Shown here one piece after another: positions 44,623-53,927 of a stretch of DNA of 64,000 nt. The notes beneath the pieces are model-generated. The model was not told where the DNA came from. It ran no database searches and saw only the letters and a program-made list of their open reading frames with translations. Within the stretch, counting starts at the first letter, position 1, and each line of letters opens with the position of its first letter. This DNA is from Gammaproteobacteria bacterium (GTDB lineage: Bacteria; Pseudomonadota; Gammaproteobacteria; Arenicellales; JAANXG01). The translations under genes and the position numbers were made by a program. The stretch is taken from contig JAHEKE010000020.1 in the NCBI GenBank assembly GCA_024638505.1, positions 1 to 64,000 of the forward strand, given 5' to 3'.

Positions 44623-45735
44623 TTAGAACGTCACGTTGCGCATGCTGTCCCCAAGTTCACCGGTGCGCGCGCCTTTGCTTTCCAGTTTTATGCGCAATCT
44701 AAGATCGTTTTGTGAGTCAGCATTGCGAACCGCTTCCTCATAAGTGATCAGATCAGATTCGTACAGAGCGAATAGCGACTGATCGAATGTCTGCATACCG
44801 TGCTCCGTCGACTTAGCAATAACATCGCGCAATTCGTCTATCGCTCCTTTCAAAATCATATCGGAGATCAGGGGAGTATTGATCATTATTTCAACCGCAG
44901 GAACCCGGCCCTTGCCATGCTTGATTGGCAACAATCGCTGCGATATTAATGCCCGTAGGTTCATCGACAGATCCATTAACAGCTGGTTTCGGCGATCTTC
45001 GGGAAAGAAATTGATGATACGATCCAGGGCTTGATAAGTATTGTTGGCGTGTAACGTCGCAATACAAAGGTGTCCAGTCTCGGCGAAAACGACGGCATTA
45101 TCCATTGTTTCTCGGTGGCGTATCTCACCGATCTGAATGACATCCGGTGCTTGCCGCATGGCGTTCACCAGAGCAGATTCCCAACTCTCAGTATCGACAC
45201 CCACCTCTCGCTGCGTAATGATGCAGTTTTTGTGCTCATGAACGAACTCGATCGGATCCTCCACAGTTATGATATGTCCATAATCCTGCTCGTTTCTGTA
45301 ACCGACCATGGACGCCATTGAGGTGCTTTTACCTGTGCCCGTGCCTCCCACGAAAACAACCATGCCGCGTTTCGTCATGGCTATGTCTTTCATAACGGCC
45401 GGAAGGTAAAGTTCTTCGAACTTAGGGATGTACGTCTGAATGGTACGCAGCACCATCCCCACCCTGTTCTGCTGCACGAAGATGTTGACGCGGAAGCGAC
45501 CAATTTCCACCGGATTCAGGGCAAAATTACACTCATTGGTAGCCTCAAACCGGCGCCTTTGCTCTTCGTTCATGATGCTGAACGCCATATCGCGGGACTG
45601 TTCCGGATTGAGCGCCTGTTTGGTTATGGGAAGTATCTTGCCGTCAACTTTCAAGCTGGGTGGCACCCCGGCCGTAATAAAAAGGTCAGACGCCTTTTTG
45701 TGAACCATCAGCTTTAAAAAGTCGGTAAAAACCAT
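44623..45735 (-). CDS. pilU: Type IV pilus retraction ATPase PilU
   Basis: The 370-residue secretion-type ATPase has Walker A VGGTGTGKSTSM, an Asp box, the Walker B variant VIQIGEIRHRETM and a histidine box ATLHANNTYQALDRI. The N-terminal KASDLFITAGVPP and the longer C-terminus (about residues 340-370) distinguish PilU from PilT. It assists PilT-driven pilus retraction. Its ATG directly follows the pilT stop. Confidence 0.95.
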   Translation of the reverse strand: MVFTDFLKLMVHKKASDLFITAGVPPSLKVDGKILPITKQALNPEQSRDMAFSIMNEEQRRRFEATNECNFALNPVEIGRFRVNIFVQQNRVGMVLRTIQTYIPKFEELYLPAVMKDIAMTKRGMVVFVGGTGTGKSTSMASMVGYRNEQDYGHIITVEDPIEFVHEHKNCIITQREVGVDTESWESALVNAMRQAPDVIQIGEIRHRETMDNAVVFAETGHLCIATLHANNTYQALDRIINFFPEDRRNQLLMDLSMNLRALISQRLLPIKHGKGRVPAVEIMINTPLISDMILKGAIDELRDVIAKSTEHGMQTFDQSLFALYESDLITYEEAVRNADSQNDLRLRIKLESKGARTGELGDSMRNVTF

Positions 45736-46806
45736 CTATTGCCTCCCGGCAACCGCCTTTGCTGGAGCAGCTGCAAACTTGCTCTTATCCGCCGCTTTAC
45801 TGCGCGCTGCTTCTATCGATATGACTCTGTTTCGCAACAGCTCCTGCAGATGTTGATCCAGGGTTTGCATCCCCTCTGCCTGGCTGGTCTGGATCACTGA
45901 ATACATTTGGGGCACCTTTGCTTCGCGGATCAGGTTGCGGATAGCTGGATTTGCGATCATGATTTCCCAGCCAGCGACTCTGCCGCCGTTCACCTTTTTC
46001 ATAAGAGTCTGTGATATTACACCGGCCAATGATTCCGACAGCATGGTCCGCACCATGTCTTTTTCACCAGCGGGGAACACGTCGATGATACGGTCGATGG
46101 TCTTAGCCGCTGAACTCGTATGCAACGTGGCAAACACCAAATGGCCCGTTTCCGCTGCGGTCAGTGCCAGGCGAATCGTTTCCAGGTCCCGCATTTCTCC
46201 TACGAGAATAACGTCAGGGTCTTCACGCAGCGCGGAACGCAGCGCTTCGGCAAATCCAAGCGTATGCGGACCGAGTTCACGCTGGTTGATTAAACAATTT
46301 TTGCAAGTGTGAACAAACTCGATTGGGTCCTCGATGGTAAGGATGTGCGAGTAAAGAGTTTCGTTAACGTGGTTGACCATCCCCGCCAGCGTTGTTGACT
46401 TACCCGAGCCTGTGGGCCCCGTCACCAATACCAAACCGCGCGGTTTGAGACACAATTCGCGGAATATCTGCGGCGCATTCAGCTGATCTAAGTCCATTAC
46501 CAAGCTGGGAATCGTTCTGAACACCGCCGAAGGGCCGCGATTTTGGTTGAAGGCATTGACGCGAAATCGGGCAATATTAGGCAATTCAAATGAGAAATCG
46601 GTTTCTAGAAATTCTTCAAACGCCTTCTGCTGCTTATCGTTCATGATGTCGTAGATCATGTTGTGCACAGCCCGATCGTCCAACGGATCGACGTTGATCC
46701 GCTTGATGTCGCCGTCTACCCGTATTACCGGCGGCATTCCCGCCGATAGATGCAGGTCAGAAGCGTTTTTCTTGTAAGTAAAAGCTAGTAATTCAGATAT
46801 GTCCAT
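45736..46806 (-). CDS. pilT: Type IV pilus retraction ATPase PilT
   Basis: This 356-residue hexameric motor begins MDISELLAFTYKKNASDLHLSAG and has Walker A TGPTGSGKSTTLA, the Walker B VILVGEMRDLETIRLAL and the HTSSAAKTIDRIIDVFP histidine box. The AIRNLIRE helix near residue 285 is conserved in PilT and needed for retraction in studied species. It powers pilus disassembly for twitching. It is divergent from yggS, with start regions overlapping. Confidence 0.97.
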   Translation of the reverse strand: MDISELLAFTYKKNASDLHLSAGMPPVIRVDGDIKRINVDPLDDRAVHNMIYDIMNDKQQKAFEEFLETDFSFELPNIARFRVNAFNQNRGPSAVFRTIPSLVMDLDQLNAPQIFRELCLKPRGLVLVTGPTGSGKSTTLAGMVNHVNETLYSHILTIEDPIEFVHTCKNCLINQRELGPHTLGFAEALRSALREDPDVILVGEMRDLETIRLALTAAETGHLVFATLHTSSAAKTIDRIIDVFPAGEKDMVRTMLSESLAGVISQTLMKKVNGGRVAGWEIMIANPAIRNLIREAKVPQMYSVIQTSQAEGMQTLDQHLQELLRNRVISIEAARSKAADKSKFAAAPAKAVAGRQ

Positions 46807-46897
46807 ACATAGTCCCCCGCCTGAACTCGCGGTCTATGGCGATTTCGACAGTGTTGGTTTATCTTCCCACTTCGAAAAGTATAACGGCGCAATGCCA

Positions 46898-47623
46898 ATG
46901 CACAAGGTTGCAACGGAAAAATTGACCCCCAAACAAAGACTGCAAAAAGTACGCGCTGACATTGCCCAGGCCGAAGCCCGCTACCAGCGCAACGCACAGA
47001 GCGTGCGCCTTGTCGGAGTAGGTAAAGTTCATTCTACAGATGCTATACGGGCGATAGTCGAGGCAGGTTTAAAGGATATAGGCGAGAGCTATGTACAAGA
47101 GGCTTTGGTCAAGCAGCGTGATTTGCACGATCTCCCCATCACCTGGCATTTTATCGGGCACATTCAAAGCAATAAAACGCGCGACATTGCCGCTAACTTT
47201 GATTGGGTACAAAGCGTTGATCGAGTTAAGATCGCGCAGAGATTATCGCAATACAGGCCTGCTCACTTAAACGACCTGAACATATGCTTGCAGCTCAATT
47301 TGCAGCGGGAGGCAAGCAAAGGCGGTTTTACTGAGATGGAGATAGAGCAGGCAGCGGTGAATATCAGCCGGCTTCCCAACCTGCGTCTGCGTGGACTGAT
47401 GGCGATACCACAATCGACTTTGGATTTCACTGAGCAGAGAAGAACATTTGCCCAAATACGAGCAGTGTACAAAGAACTGCGCTTGACCAACCCGACAATG
47501 GATACGCTGTCTATGGGTATGAGCGACGATATGGAGGCAGCGATTGCAGAAGGCGCCACCATGGTGCGCATCGGTACCGCTTTGTTTGGGCCTCGGCAGA
47601 CAACGTCAAAGGTAGCGCAGTAA
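46898..47623 (+). CDS. yggS: YggS-type pyridoxal-phosphate homeostasis protein
   Basis: The 241-residue product is a single TIM-barrel PLP-binding protein (PLPBP) with the cofactor lysine in LVGVGKVHST, then IGESYVQEAL, WHFIGHIQSNKTRDI, LRGLMAIPQ and LSMGMSDDMEAAI. The family controls vitamin B6 balance and has no catalytic activity. The frame is open further upstream, but a TATAAC -10-like box lies at 46880-46885, so I use an ATG after it; 46892 or a downstream TTG are alternatives. Its promoter must overlap that of divergent pilT. Confidence 0.92.
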   Translation: MHKVATEKLTPKQRLQKVRADIAQAEARYQRNAQSVRLVGVGKVHSTDAIRAIVEAGLKDIGESYVQEALVKQRDLHDLPITWHFIGHIQSNKTRDIAANFDWVQSVDRVKIAQRLSQYRPAHLNDLNICLQLNLQREASKGGFTEMEIEQAAVNISRLPNLRLRGLMAIPQSTLDFTEQRRTFAQIRAVYKELRLTNPTMDTLSMGMSDDMEAAIAEGATMVRIGTALFGPRQTTSKVAQ

Positions 47624-47678
47624 GCTGAAGTCAAAACAAAAAACAGTTTCTACCAGAGGTTCAGGATAAAATTAAGCC

Positions 47679-48512
47679 ATGCAGAATAAGAACATCGGTT
47701 TTATTGGCGGTGGCAATATGGCGCGGAGTCTGATTGAGGGCTTGATCGCTACCGGACACGCATCGGACACGCTTTACGTGTCTGAGCCAGATTCGGCCAA
47801 GCGCGATTATTTTGCCCGACAGGTAGGAGTGCAGCTTGCTGCAGACAACGCCGATCTGGTTGCCAGCTGTGAGGTCGTTGTGCTCGCGGTGAAGCCGCAG
47901 GTCCTAAAAAACGTGTTGCTGCCATTACAGTCCGTGTTGCAGCAGCAGCGCCCTTTAATTCTTTCCATTGCGGCCGGAGTAACTAGCGGTGATATCGACC
48001 GCTGGGGAGGCGGAGGTCTGGCCATCGTTCGCGCCATGCCTAATACACCAGCCCTGGTTGGCTCTGGCGCTACTGGGCTATTTGCCAATGCCGCAGCGAG
48101 CGCGGCGCAGAATGACACCGCGGAATCCTTGATGCGCTCGGTTGGGGTAGCCGTTTGGCTGGAGAATGAATCGTTACTGAATCAAGTAACCGCCTTGTCC
48201 GGCAGCGGCCCGGCTTACTTTCTGCTTTTCATGGAAGCACTCGAGCAGGCTGCCGTAGAGCATGGCTTGCCTGCTGAAACCGCTCACTTACTGGTGCTTG
48301 AAACATGCCTGGGAACGGCCAAGCTGGCCATGGAGAGCGAAGAGGACCTGCCTGAATTGCGTTACCGCGTGACCTCTCCAGGCGGCACTACGGAGCGAGC
48401 TCTGTTGTCCATGGAGAATTCCAACCTGCGGGACATTGTTAATAAAGCATTTGAGGCGGCAGCGCAGCGCGCGGATGAACTTGGGAGAATATTGGGAGAA
48501 CGCGATGGGTAA
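47679..48512 (+). CDS. proC: Pyrroline-5-carboxylate reductase
   Basis: The 277-residue protein has the NAD(P) motif IGFIGGGNMARSLIEGL and the ProC signatures VRAMPNTPALVGSGATGL, ALSGSGPAYFLLFMEAL and VTSPGGTTERALLSME. It makes proline from pyrroline-5-carboxylate. It follows yggS by 55 bp and overlaps the yggT start by 8 nt, the common yggS-proC-yggT order. Confidence 0.97.
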   Translation: MQNKNIGFIGGGNMARSLIEGLIATGHASDTLYVSEPDSAKRDYFARQVGVQLAADNADLVASCEVVVLAVKPQVLKNVLLPLQSVLQQQRPLILSIAAGVTSGDIDRWGGGGLAIVRAMPNTPALVGSGATGLFANAAASAAQNDTAESLMRSVGVAVWLENESLLNQVTALSGSGPAYFLLFMEALEQAAVEHGLPAETAHLLVLETCLGTAKLAMESEEDLPELRYRVTSPGGTTERALLSMENSNLRDIVNKAFEAAAQRADELGRILGERDG

Positions 48513-49083
48513 TTATTTCGGCGATGCCGGCAGCTTTCTGATTGATACAGTTATCGGGCTGTATATCCTGGCGGTAATGCTTCGGTTTTTACTGCAATGG
48601 GTGCACGCCGATTTTTACAATCCGGTCTCCCAATTCCTTGTCACTGTCACCAATCCACCGCTGAATTTTCTACGCCGGTTCATCCCCGGCGTATTCGGTG
48701 CGGATCTGCCTTCGATCATACTCATGTTGATACTGGAAGGGGCAAAGACCTACCTGATTGCGTGGATAAATGGATTTACACCAAAATTGCCCGGAGTTCT
48801 GCTGCTGGCTGTCGGCGAACTCATTCAGCTAGCAGTATGGATTTTTATCATTACGCTATTCATTCGTGTCATTTTGAGCTGGATACAGCCGGGCGGTTAC
48901 AATCCAGTATTGGGACTGATTCACCAGTTAACGGAACCGCTCATGGCCCCCGCCCGCCGCCTGATCCCTTCCTTTGGCGGGCTTGATGTGTCACCCATCG
49001 TGATATTCATCTTCCTCTACCTTACCCTCATGCTGGTGGTCAGGCCGATTTTGGATTACGGCCGATTCCTTGCATTGACCTGA
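48505..49083 (+). CDS. yggT: YggT family membrane protein
   Basis: The 192-residue protein holds two YggT repeats, each with a hydrophobic helix pair. The loop motifs are HADFYNPVSQFLVTVTNPP and QPGGYNPVLGLIHQLTEPL, ending RRLIPSFGGLDVSPI. The start is placed at 48505 because GGGAGAA precedes it and it overlaps the proC end. Family function is unsettled, with links to osmotic stress and membrane organisation. Confidence 0.92.
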   Translation: MGNYFGDAGSFLIDTVIGLYILAVMLRFLLQWVHADFYNPVSQFLVTVTNPPLNFLRRFIPGVFGADLPSIILMLILEGAKTYLIAWINGFTPKLPGVLLLAVGELIQLAVWIFIITLFIRVILSWIQPGGYNPVLGLIHQLTEPLMAPARRLIPSFGGLDVSPIVIFIFLYLTLMLVVRPILDYGRFLALT

Positions 49084-49242
49084 ATAACCAGGAGCGGGTG
49101 CCGTTGGCTGGATTATTGTTCAATAGTTTTACCATGCAGCGCACCAAACTCATCAGGCAGACGTTCTCACCGTAAAATCGCAATAATTGTTGCCCCGCAG
49201 CAAATCCCGCTAAATTTAGCATATACAGCGCTTTCCATCGGG

Positions 49243-49271
49243 TTGACCCGGAGTAAATTGGCGTCTATTTA
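49243..49271 (+). promoter_or_regulatory. Candidate promoter of the dynamin-like gene
   Basis: TTGACC (49243-49248) and TATTTA (49266-49271) are 17 bp apart. The intergenic stretch 49084-49398 otherwise shows no gene or terminator. A GTTAAC dyad lies near 49348. A leader of about 120 nt would result. Confidence 0.5.
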
Positions 49272-49398
49272 TTACATTAGGGACCGGTTTGGAACTCGAG
49301 CTAAAACGGTCTTAAAAGCACATCTATTTTTCGGGGGACGGAACTGTTGTTAACAGTAACCAGCTGTACAGCCTTTCTAAACGCAGATTACTTAAGCT

Positions 49399-51396
49399 AT
49401 GCAGGATATTACAGCTGATTCCATTGATGAGTTCGGCCAGCGCTTAAGCGACTACGAACAATGGAAAACAAAAATCACCGCAGCCATCGAGTCATATCAG
49501 GAGTGGTACGACACGCAGCAGGATAGCGACACGGATGAAGAACTAAAGCTGTATGAACTGATCGAGGAACTGCGCAATGATACGCTGACTATTGCCCTGG
49601 TTGGTGAATTTTCTCGTGGCAAGACGGAGCTTATCAACGCCATCTTTTTCTCGGACTATCACCGGCGGCTCCTGCCTTCTACACCGGGTCGCACAACCAT
49701 GTGCACTACGGAAATCCTGTATGATGGCAAGATCGATCCGTGCATTCGTTTGCTGCCAATCGAGTCTCGTAAATCCCCCCTTACGATTTCGGAGCTGAAA
49801 AAAAGCAAGATTCACTGGACCACATTACCCTTGAATCTAGATTCGGCCGAAGAGATGGCCGAAACGCTGCAGGAGATCGTCAAGAATAAACAGGTGACGC
49901 CGGATGAAGCCAGAGAACTGGGACTGATGCGTGCGGCGGAACATGTTGAAGACAGCAGCACAGTAGAAGTCCCCACCTGGCGCCACGCCATTATCAACTA
50001 CCCGCACAGACTGCTTAAACTGGGGCTGGCTGTGCTGGACACGCCTGGGCTCAACGCGCTCGGCTCAGAACCAGAACTAACGCTGAGCATGCTGTCCCGG
50101 GCTCATGCAATACTGTTCGTACTGGCAGCGGATACCGGTGTCACTAGAACTGATATGGAAGTTTGGAAGAACCATGTTTGTGTCGCTACCACTGGCAACG
50201 CTCATACCCGCATCGCTGCGCTTAACAAAATAGACACGCTGTGGGACGACCTGGAAAACGAGAAAGAAATAGACGGTTTCATCAATCGTCAGGCAGAAGA
50301 AACGCGACGGCTGCTCGATGTTGATCGCGCTATGGTTTTTCCCGTGTCTGCCCAGAAGGGATTGCTGGGAAAAATAAAGAAAAATGATGAATTGCTGAGT
50401 AAAAGTGGTTTACTCAAGCTGGAAAAGAAACTATCTGAAGACATCGTAGTTCATAAGCAGAACCTTATCCGCGATAAAATCATGAGCGAGATTGGGTCTG
50501 TTGTATCGGCGTCACATGAATTGGTTAAAAACAGGATTGCAACGCTCGATACCGAATTAGCCGAAATCCAAAAAATGCGTGGTAAAAGCGTCGACGTCAT
50601 AGACGAGATGTCAGAAAAACTACACAGGCAAAAAGACGTATATGACAAGGAAGTACAGAGTTTCCAGGTGACACGTCGCATCTTATCTAGTCAAGTCAAA
50701 AGAATGCTCAAGCGATTGAGCATGTCCCGCTACGACCAACTCATCATAAAAACACGCCTGGCTATGCGCAATAGCTGGACCACTACCGGGCTGAAGGGAG
50801 GGATGGGCACGTTTTTTGGCGGCACATTCAAGGACTTGAAAAAAGTCGAGAGACAGGCGGAAGAGATACGCAGTTTGGTAGAAAAAATTTATGATAAGTT
50901 CCACCATGACCACGGCCTGCCGCGAACGAACCCGGCCAAGTTTTCCGCCTCGGCTTTTATGAAGAAGTATCAAGCACTTTATGCCGAAGCTGAAGCCTTT
51001 AGAAATTCTCCATCCATGCTGGTCACCGAACAGCACTACGTCACAAAAAAGTTCTTCATAACGCTGGTCAGCAGGGCCCGCATAATTTTTCAGGACTGTA
51101 ATCTGTCCGCGCTTAACTGGGCCAAAGCAGTATTGACGCCGATCTATACGCAGATTCAAGAGCATAAAACAATGATCGATCGACGCCTGGAAAATCTGGA
51201 AAAGATGCGTGGTAACCAGGCCGTATTGTCTGAGCGCGTTGCGGAAATAGAAGAAGAAATGACCAGCCTGCAGCAACAGGCCATGCTCATTGATGACATT
51301 TTAGGCAACATCGTCTCTCCGCAGTCAGAGCAGGCGGCGAGGCAAGATGAACAAGCAGAGGCCGAAGCAGAAATGGCCTATCCCGCCGCAAGCTAA
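49399..51396 (+). CDS. Dynamin-family GTPase
   Basis: This 665-residue protein has a full GTPase domain: P-loop GEFSRGKT (69-76), TTMCTTEI switch, DTPG in LAVLDTPGLNALG (about 215), NKID (276-279), and SAQKG. Long helical segments follow (about 370-440 and 590-640, coiled-coil-like). A glycine-rich patch TTGLKGGMGTFFGGTF lies near residue 460 and could touch membrane. The tail is acidic and alanine-rich. Bacterial dynamins remodel or protect membranes. Unlike many, no paired second dynamin gene is adjacent. It stands alone between yggT and the xthA-like gene. Confidence 0.85.
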   Translation: MQDITADSIDEFGQRLSDYEQWKTKITAAIESYQEWYDTQQDSDTDEELKLYELIEELRNDTLTIALVGEFSRGKTELINAIFFSDYHRRLLPSTPGRTTMCTTEILYDGKIDPCIRLLPIESRKSPLTISELKKSKIHWTTLPLNLDSAEEMAETLQEIVKNKQVTPDEARELGLMRAAEHVEDSSTVEVPTWRHAIINYPHRLLKLGLAVLDTPGLNALGSEPELTLSMLSRAHAILFVLAADTGVTRTDMEVWKNHVCVATTGNAHTRIAALNKIDTLWDDLENEKEIDGFINRQAEETRRLLDVDRAMVFPVSAQKGLLGKIKKNDELLSKSGLLKLEKKLSEDIVVHKQNLIRDKIMSEIGSVVSASHELVKNRIATLDTELAEIQKMRGKSVDVIDEMSEKLHRQKDVYDKEVQSFQVTRRILSSQVKRMLKRLSMSRYDQLIIKTRLAMRNSWTTTGLKGGMGTFFGGTFKDLKKVERQAEEIRSLVEKIYDKFHHDHGLPRTNPAKFSASAFMKKYQALYAEAEAFRNSPSMLVTEQHYVTKKFFITLVSRARIIFQDCNLSALNWAKAVLTPIYTQIQEHKTMIDRRLENLEKMRGNQAVLSERVAEIEEEMTSLQQQAMLIDDILGNIVSPQSEQAARQDEQAEAEAEMAYPAAS

Positions 51397-51452
51397 TCCT
51401 TTTTCACGCGCATAAGCTTTGATCGAACAGGCCGTAACTATCGCTGTTTAAG

Positions 51453-52229
51453 TCAGGGTTCGACGTCATAGTCGATAATCAACGGGGCGTGATCGGAGAA
51501 CCGCTTGTTCTTATAAATCACCGCCCGCTTTACCCTGTTGCACAGGCCTGGAGTGATGACCTGATAGTCAATACGCCAACCCACGTTTTTAGCCCAGGCC
51601 TGTCCACGATTAGACCACCACGTGTACTGTTCCTGTTCTTGGTTGACCAGGCGAAAAGCGTCAACGTATCCAGACTCTTCAAAAACCCAGTCCATCCACG
51701 CTCGCTCTTGCGGAAGGAACCCAGAATTTTTTTGATTGGATCGCCAGTTCTTCAAATCTATTTTTTTATGCGCGATGTTCCAGTCACCGCATATGATAAA
51801 TTCGCGCTTGCTTCTTTTGTGTTGCAGCAGAACATCGCTGAAGCGCTGCATAAAATCGTACTTGAAGGCTTGACGTTGATCGCCGCTGGTGCCCGACGGG
51901 AGGTACAGCGACACTACACTCATTTGGTTAAAATCCACTCGTAGATAGCGCCCTTCTAAATCGCAGTCCGGCCAGTTCAGCCCGTAGACTACGGCTCGGG
52001 GCTTGCGTTTGGTGTATATGGCTACACCGCTATAACCCTTGCGCTCTGCAGCAAAGTTGTAAAAGTGGTAGTTCCGGGGAAAGTAAACTGGATCGGATTT
52101 GATTTGCTCGTGCTGCACCCTGGTTTCCTGCAGACACACCACATCAGCTTTCTGCCTGACCATCCACGAAAAAAATCCTTTGCGCGCGGCGGCACGAATA
52201 CCATTTATATTGAGCGTTATAATGCGCAT
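51453..52229 (-). CDS. xthA: Exodeoxyribonuclease III family protein beside pyrE (Crc-related)
   Basis: The 258-residue endonuclease/exonuclease/phosphatase-fold protein has the intact active-site residues LQETR (metal Glu), CGDWNIAH (Asp and Asn) and SDHAPL (Asp-His). It therefore looks enzymatically active in AP-site repair. Its length, position divergent from pyrE and segments such as GFLPQERAWMDWVF and GWRIDYQVITPGL resemble Pseudomonas Crc, which sits at the same locus and has lost these residues. Exonuclease III is therefore preferred over a catabolite-control role. Confidence 0.88.
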   Translation of the reverse strand: MRIITLNINGIRAAARKGFFSWMVRQKADVVCLQETRVQHEQIKSDPVYFPRNYHFYNFAAERKGYSGVAIYTKRKPRAVVYGLNWPDCDLEGRYLRVDFNQMSVVSLYLPSGTSGDQRQAFKYDFMQRFSDVLLQHKRSKREFIICGDWNIAHKKIDLKNWRSNQKNSGFLPQERAWMDWVFEESGYVDAFRLVNQEQEQYTWWSNRGQAWAKNVGWRIDYQVITPGLCNRVKRAVIYKNKRFSDHAPLIIDYDVEP

Positions 52230-52286
52230 AATCCGAACAGGCCTCAGCCCAGCGTACAGTGACGGTTACAAATCCGCGACAACCCT

Positions 52287-52934
52287 ATGCGAGACTATCA
52301 AAAAGAGTTCCTCCAGTTCACGATTGATAGCGGCGTGTTGCGATTCGGTGAATTTGTGCTCAAGTCCGGCCGTAAGAGCCCTTATTTCTTCAACGCGGGC
52401 TTGTTCAGCACTGGAAAAAGTCTGGCCCGCTTGGGCGAGTTCTATGCTGCTAGATTACTTGATTGGGGACGAAGTTTCGATATCTTGTATGGCCCGGCCT
52501 ATAAAGGAATTCCGCTCGCGGTTTCTACCGCCATAGCGCTGGCAGATATAACCGGTCGCGACATCCCTTTTTGTTTCAATCGAAAAGAAATAAAAAACCA
52601 CGGCGAAGGCGGCGGTATTGTCGGCGCTGAACTGACGGGTAAGGTTGTTATCATCGATGATGTCATTACCGCTGGTACCTCGGTGGAACAATCGGTGCGC
52701 ATTATTCGAGCGGCTGGGGCAGAGCCCGTGGCAGTCTGCATTGCTCTGGATCGCATGGAACGCGGATTGAGCGGACAAGATCCGGCAACGGTGACGATTG
52801 AAAAACTTTACCGCATCCCTGTTTTATCTATTGCCAACATCAACGAATTGGTTGATTTTCTGACCCACAGTATGGAACATCATGACTGTGTAGTAGATAT
52901 CCAGCGCTACCAAAGACAACACGGTGCATCTTGA
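52287..52934 (+). CDS. pyrE: Orotate phosphoribosyltransferase
   Basis: The 215-residue enzyme has the PRPP motif KVVIIDDVITAGTSVEQSV, the FNRKEIKNHGEGGGIVG flexible loop and the N-terminal FGEFVLKSGRKSPYFFNAG. It converts orotate to OMP. Length matches E. coli PyrE (213). It is divergent from xthA with a 57-bp gap in which both promoters must sit. Confidence 0.97.
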   Translation: MRDYQKEFLQFTIDSGVLRFGEFVLKSGRKSPYFFNAGLFSTGKSLARLGEFYAARLLDWGRSFDILYGPAYKGIPLAVSTAIALADITGRDIPFCFNRKEIKNHGEGGGIVGAELTGKVVIIDDVITAGTSVEQSVRIIRAAGAEPVAVCIALDRMERGLSGQDPATVTIEKLYRIPVLSIANINELVDFLTHSMEHHDCVVDIQRYQRQHGAS

Positions 52935-52970
52935 TGCCCGCTTTCATCATATCAACCTAAAGGATCAGCT

Positions 52971-53927
52971 ATGCAGCAGGCGCAGATATGTATCCTGGGT
53001 GGTACCGGCTTCGTCGGGCGCACCATCGTCAGTCAGCTTTTGAAAAAGGGCTATCGTGTCCTGATATTGACTCGACATCGCGAGCGGCACCGGGATCTAC
53101 TGGTCTATCCGTCATTAAGTCTGATAGAAGCAGACATATACGATCCAGATCAGTTGAAGCGTAATCTGCATGACACGAGCGTTGTTATCAATTTGGTCGG
53201 CATACTCAATGAGGCCCGCAACAAACGGCAAAGCTTCCAACAGGCCCACGTCGAATTGACCAAAACAACGGCTGAGGCTGTGGCAGAAGTCGGCGTTACA
53301 CGCCTGCTGCACATGAGCGCGTCGAATGCCGATCCCAGCGGCCCGAGCCAATACCTTAGAAGCAAGGGTATGGCGGAAAACTTTATCCTTGAGCACGGCC
53401 GGAAAAATGGCTACGCGGTGACCAGCTTCCGACCGTCCGTGATCTTTGGCGCGGGCGACAGCTTTACCAACCGCTTTGCACAACTGCTCCGCAGTATTCC
53501 GCTGGTCTTTCCTCTGGCCTGCCCGGACAGCCGCTTACAGCCCATATACGTAAACGATGTAGCCCGTTGTTTTGTCGCTGCGCTGTTCGATGAGCGCACG
53601 TATGGACAGCGCTATGACCTGTGCGGCCCCAGAGTGTATACGCTGTATGAAATAGTGAGCTATATCGCCCAAGTCATTGGGGTAAAGAGACACATCATCA
53701 GATTGGCGGATTGGCAAGCAAAGTTGCAGGCCTCCGCACTGCAGTGGTTTCCAGGCAAGCCGTTCACGCCGGACAACTATCAGTCTTTGCAGGTTCCCAG
53801 CGTGTGCAGTGAACCGTTTCCCTCGATATTCGGTATAGATCCCCGCCCGATGGAGGATCTAGCAGCCAGCTATCTCCAGGCGGCCCCGGACAAGCTTGAT
53901 ACTTTGCGCAAAAGCATCCTTCAGTAA
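52971..53927 (+). CDS. NDUFA9-like NAD-dependent epimerase/dehydratase family protein
   Basis: This 318-residue atypical short-chain dehydrogenase has an N-terminal QICILGGTGFVGRTIVSQLL, VINLVGILNEARNKRQSF and the LRSKGMAENFIL helix; the usual catalytic YxxxK reads YLRSK. The family includes the complex I accessory subunit NDUFA9 and bacterial homologues of unknown, perhaps quinone-related role. It lies 36 nt after pyrE on the same strand and converges with the aminopeptidase, their ends overlapping by 7 nt. Confidence 0.85.
   Translation: MQQAQICILGGTGFVGRTIVSQLLKKGYRVLILTRHRERHRDLLVYPSLSLIEADIYDPDQLKRNLHDTSVVINLVGILNEARNKRQSFQQAHVELTKTTAEAVAEVGVTRLLHMSASNADPSGPSQYLRSKGMAENFILEHGRKNGYAVTSFRPSVIFGAGDSFTNRFAQLLRSIPLVFPLACPDSRLQPIYVNDVARCFVAALFDERTYGQRYDLCGPRVYTLYEIVSYIAQVIGVKRHIIRLADWQAKLQASALQWFPGKPFTPDNYQSLQVPSVCSEPFPSIFGIDPRPMEDLAASYLQAAPDKLDTLRKSILQ

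Noticed and set aside
46799-46897. 33-residue N-terminal extension of YggS.
   Set aside because: It overlaps the pilT start and contains the probable promoter region; family members begin near the chosen ATG.
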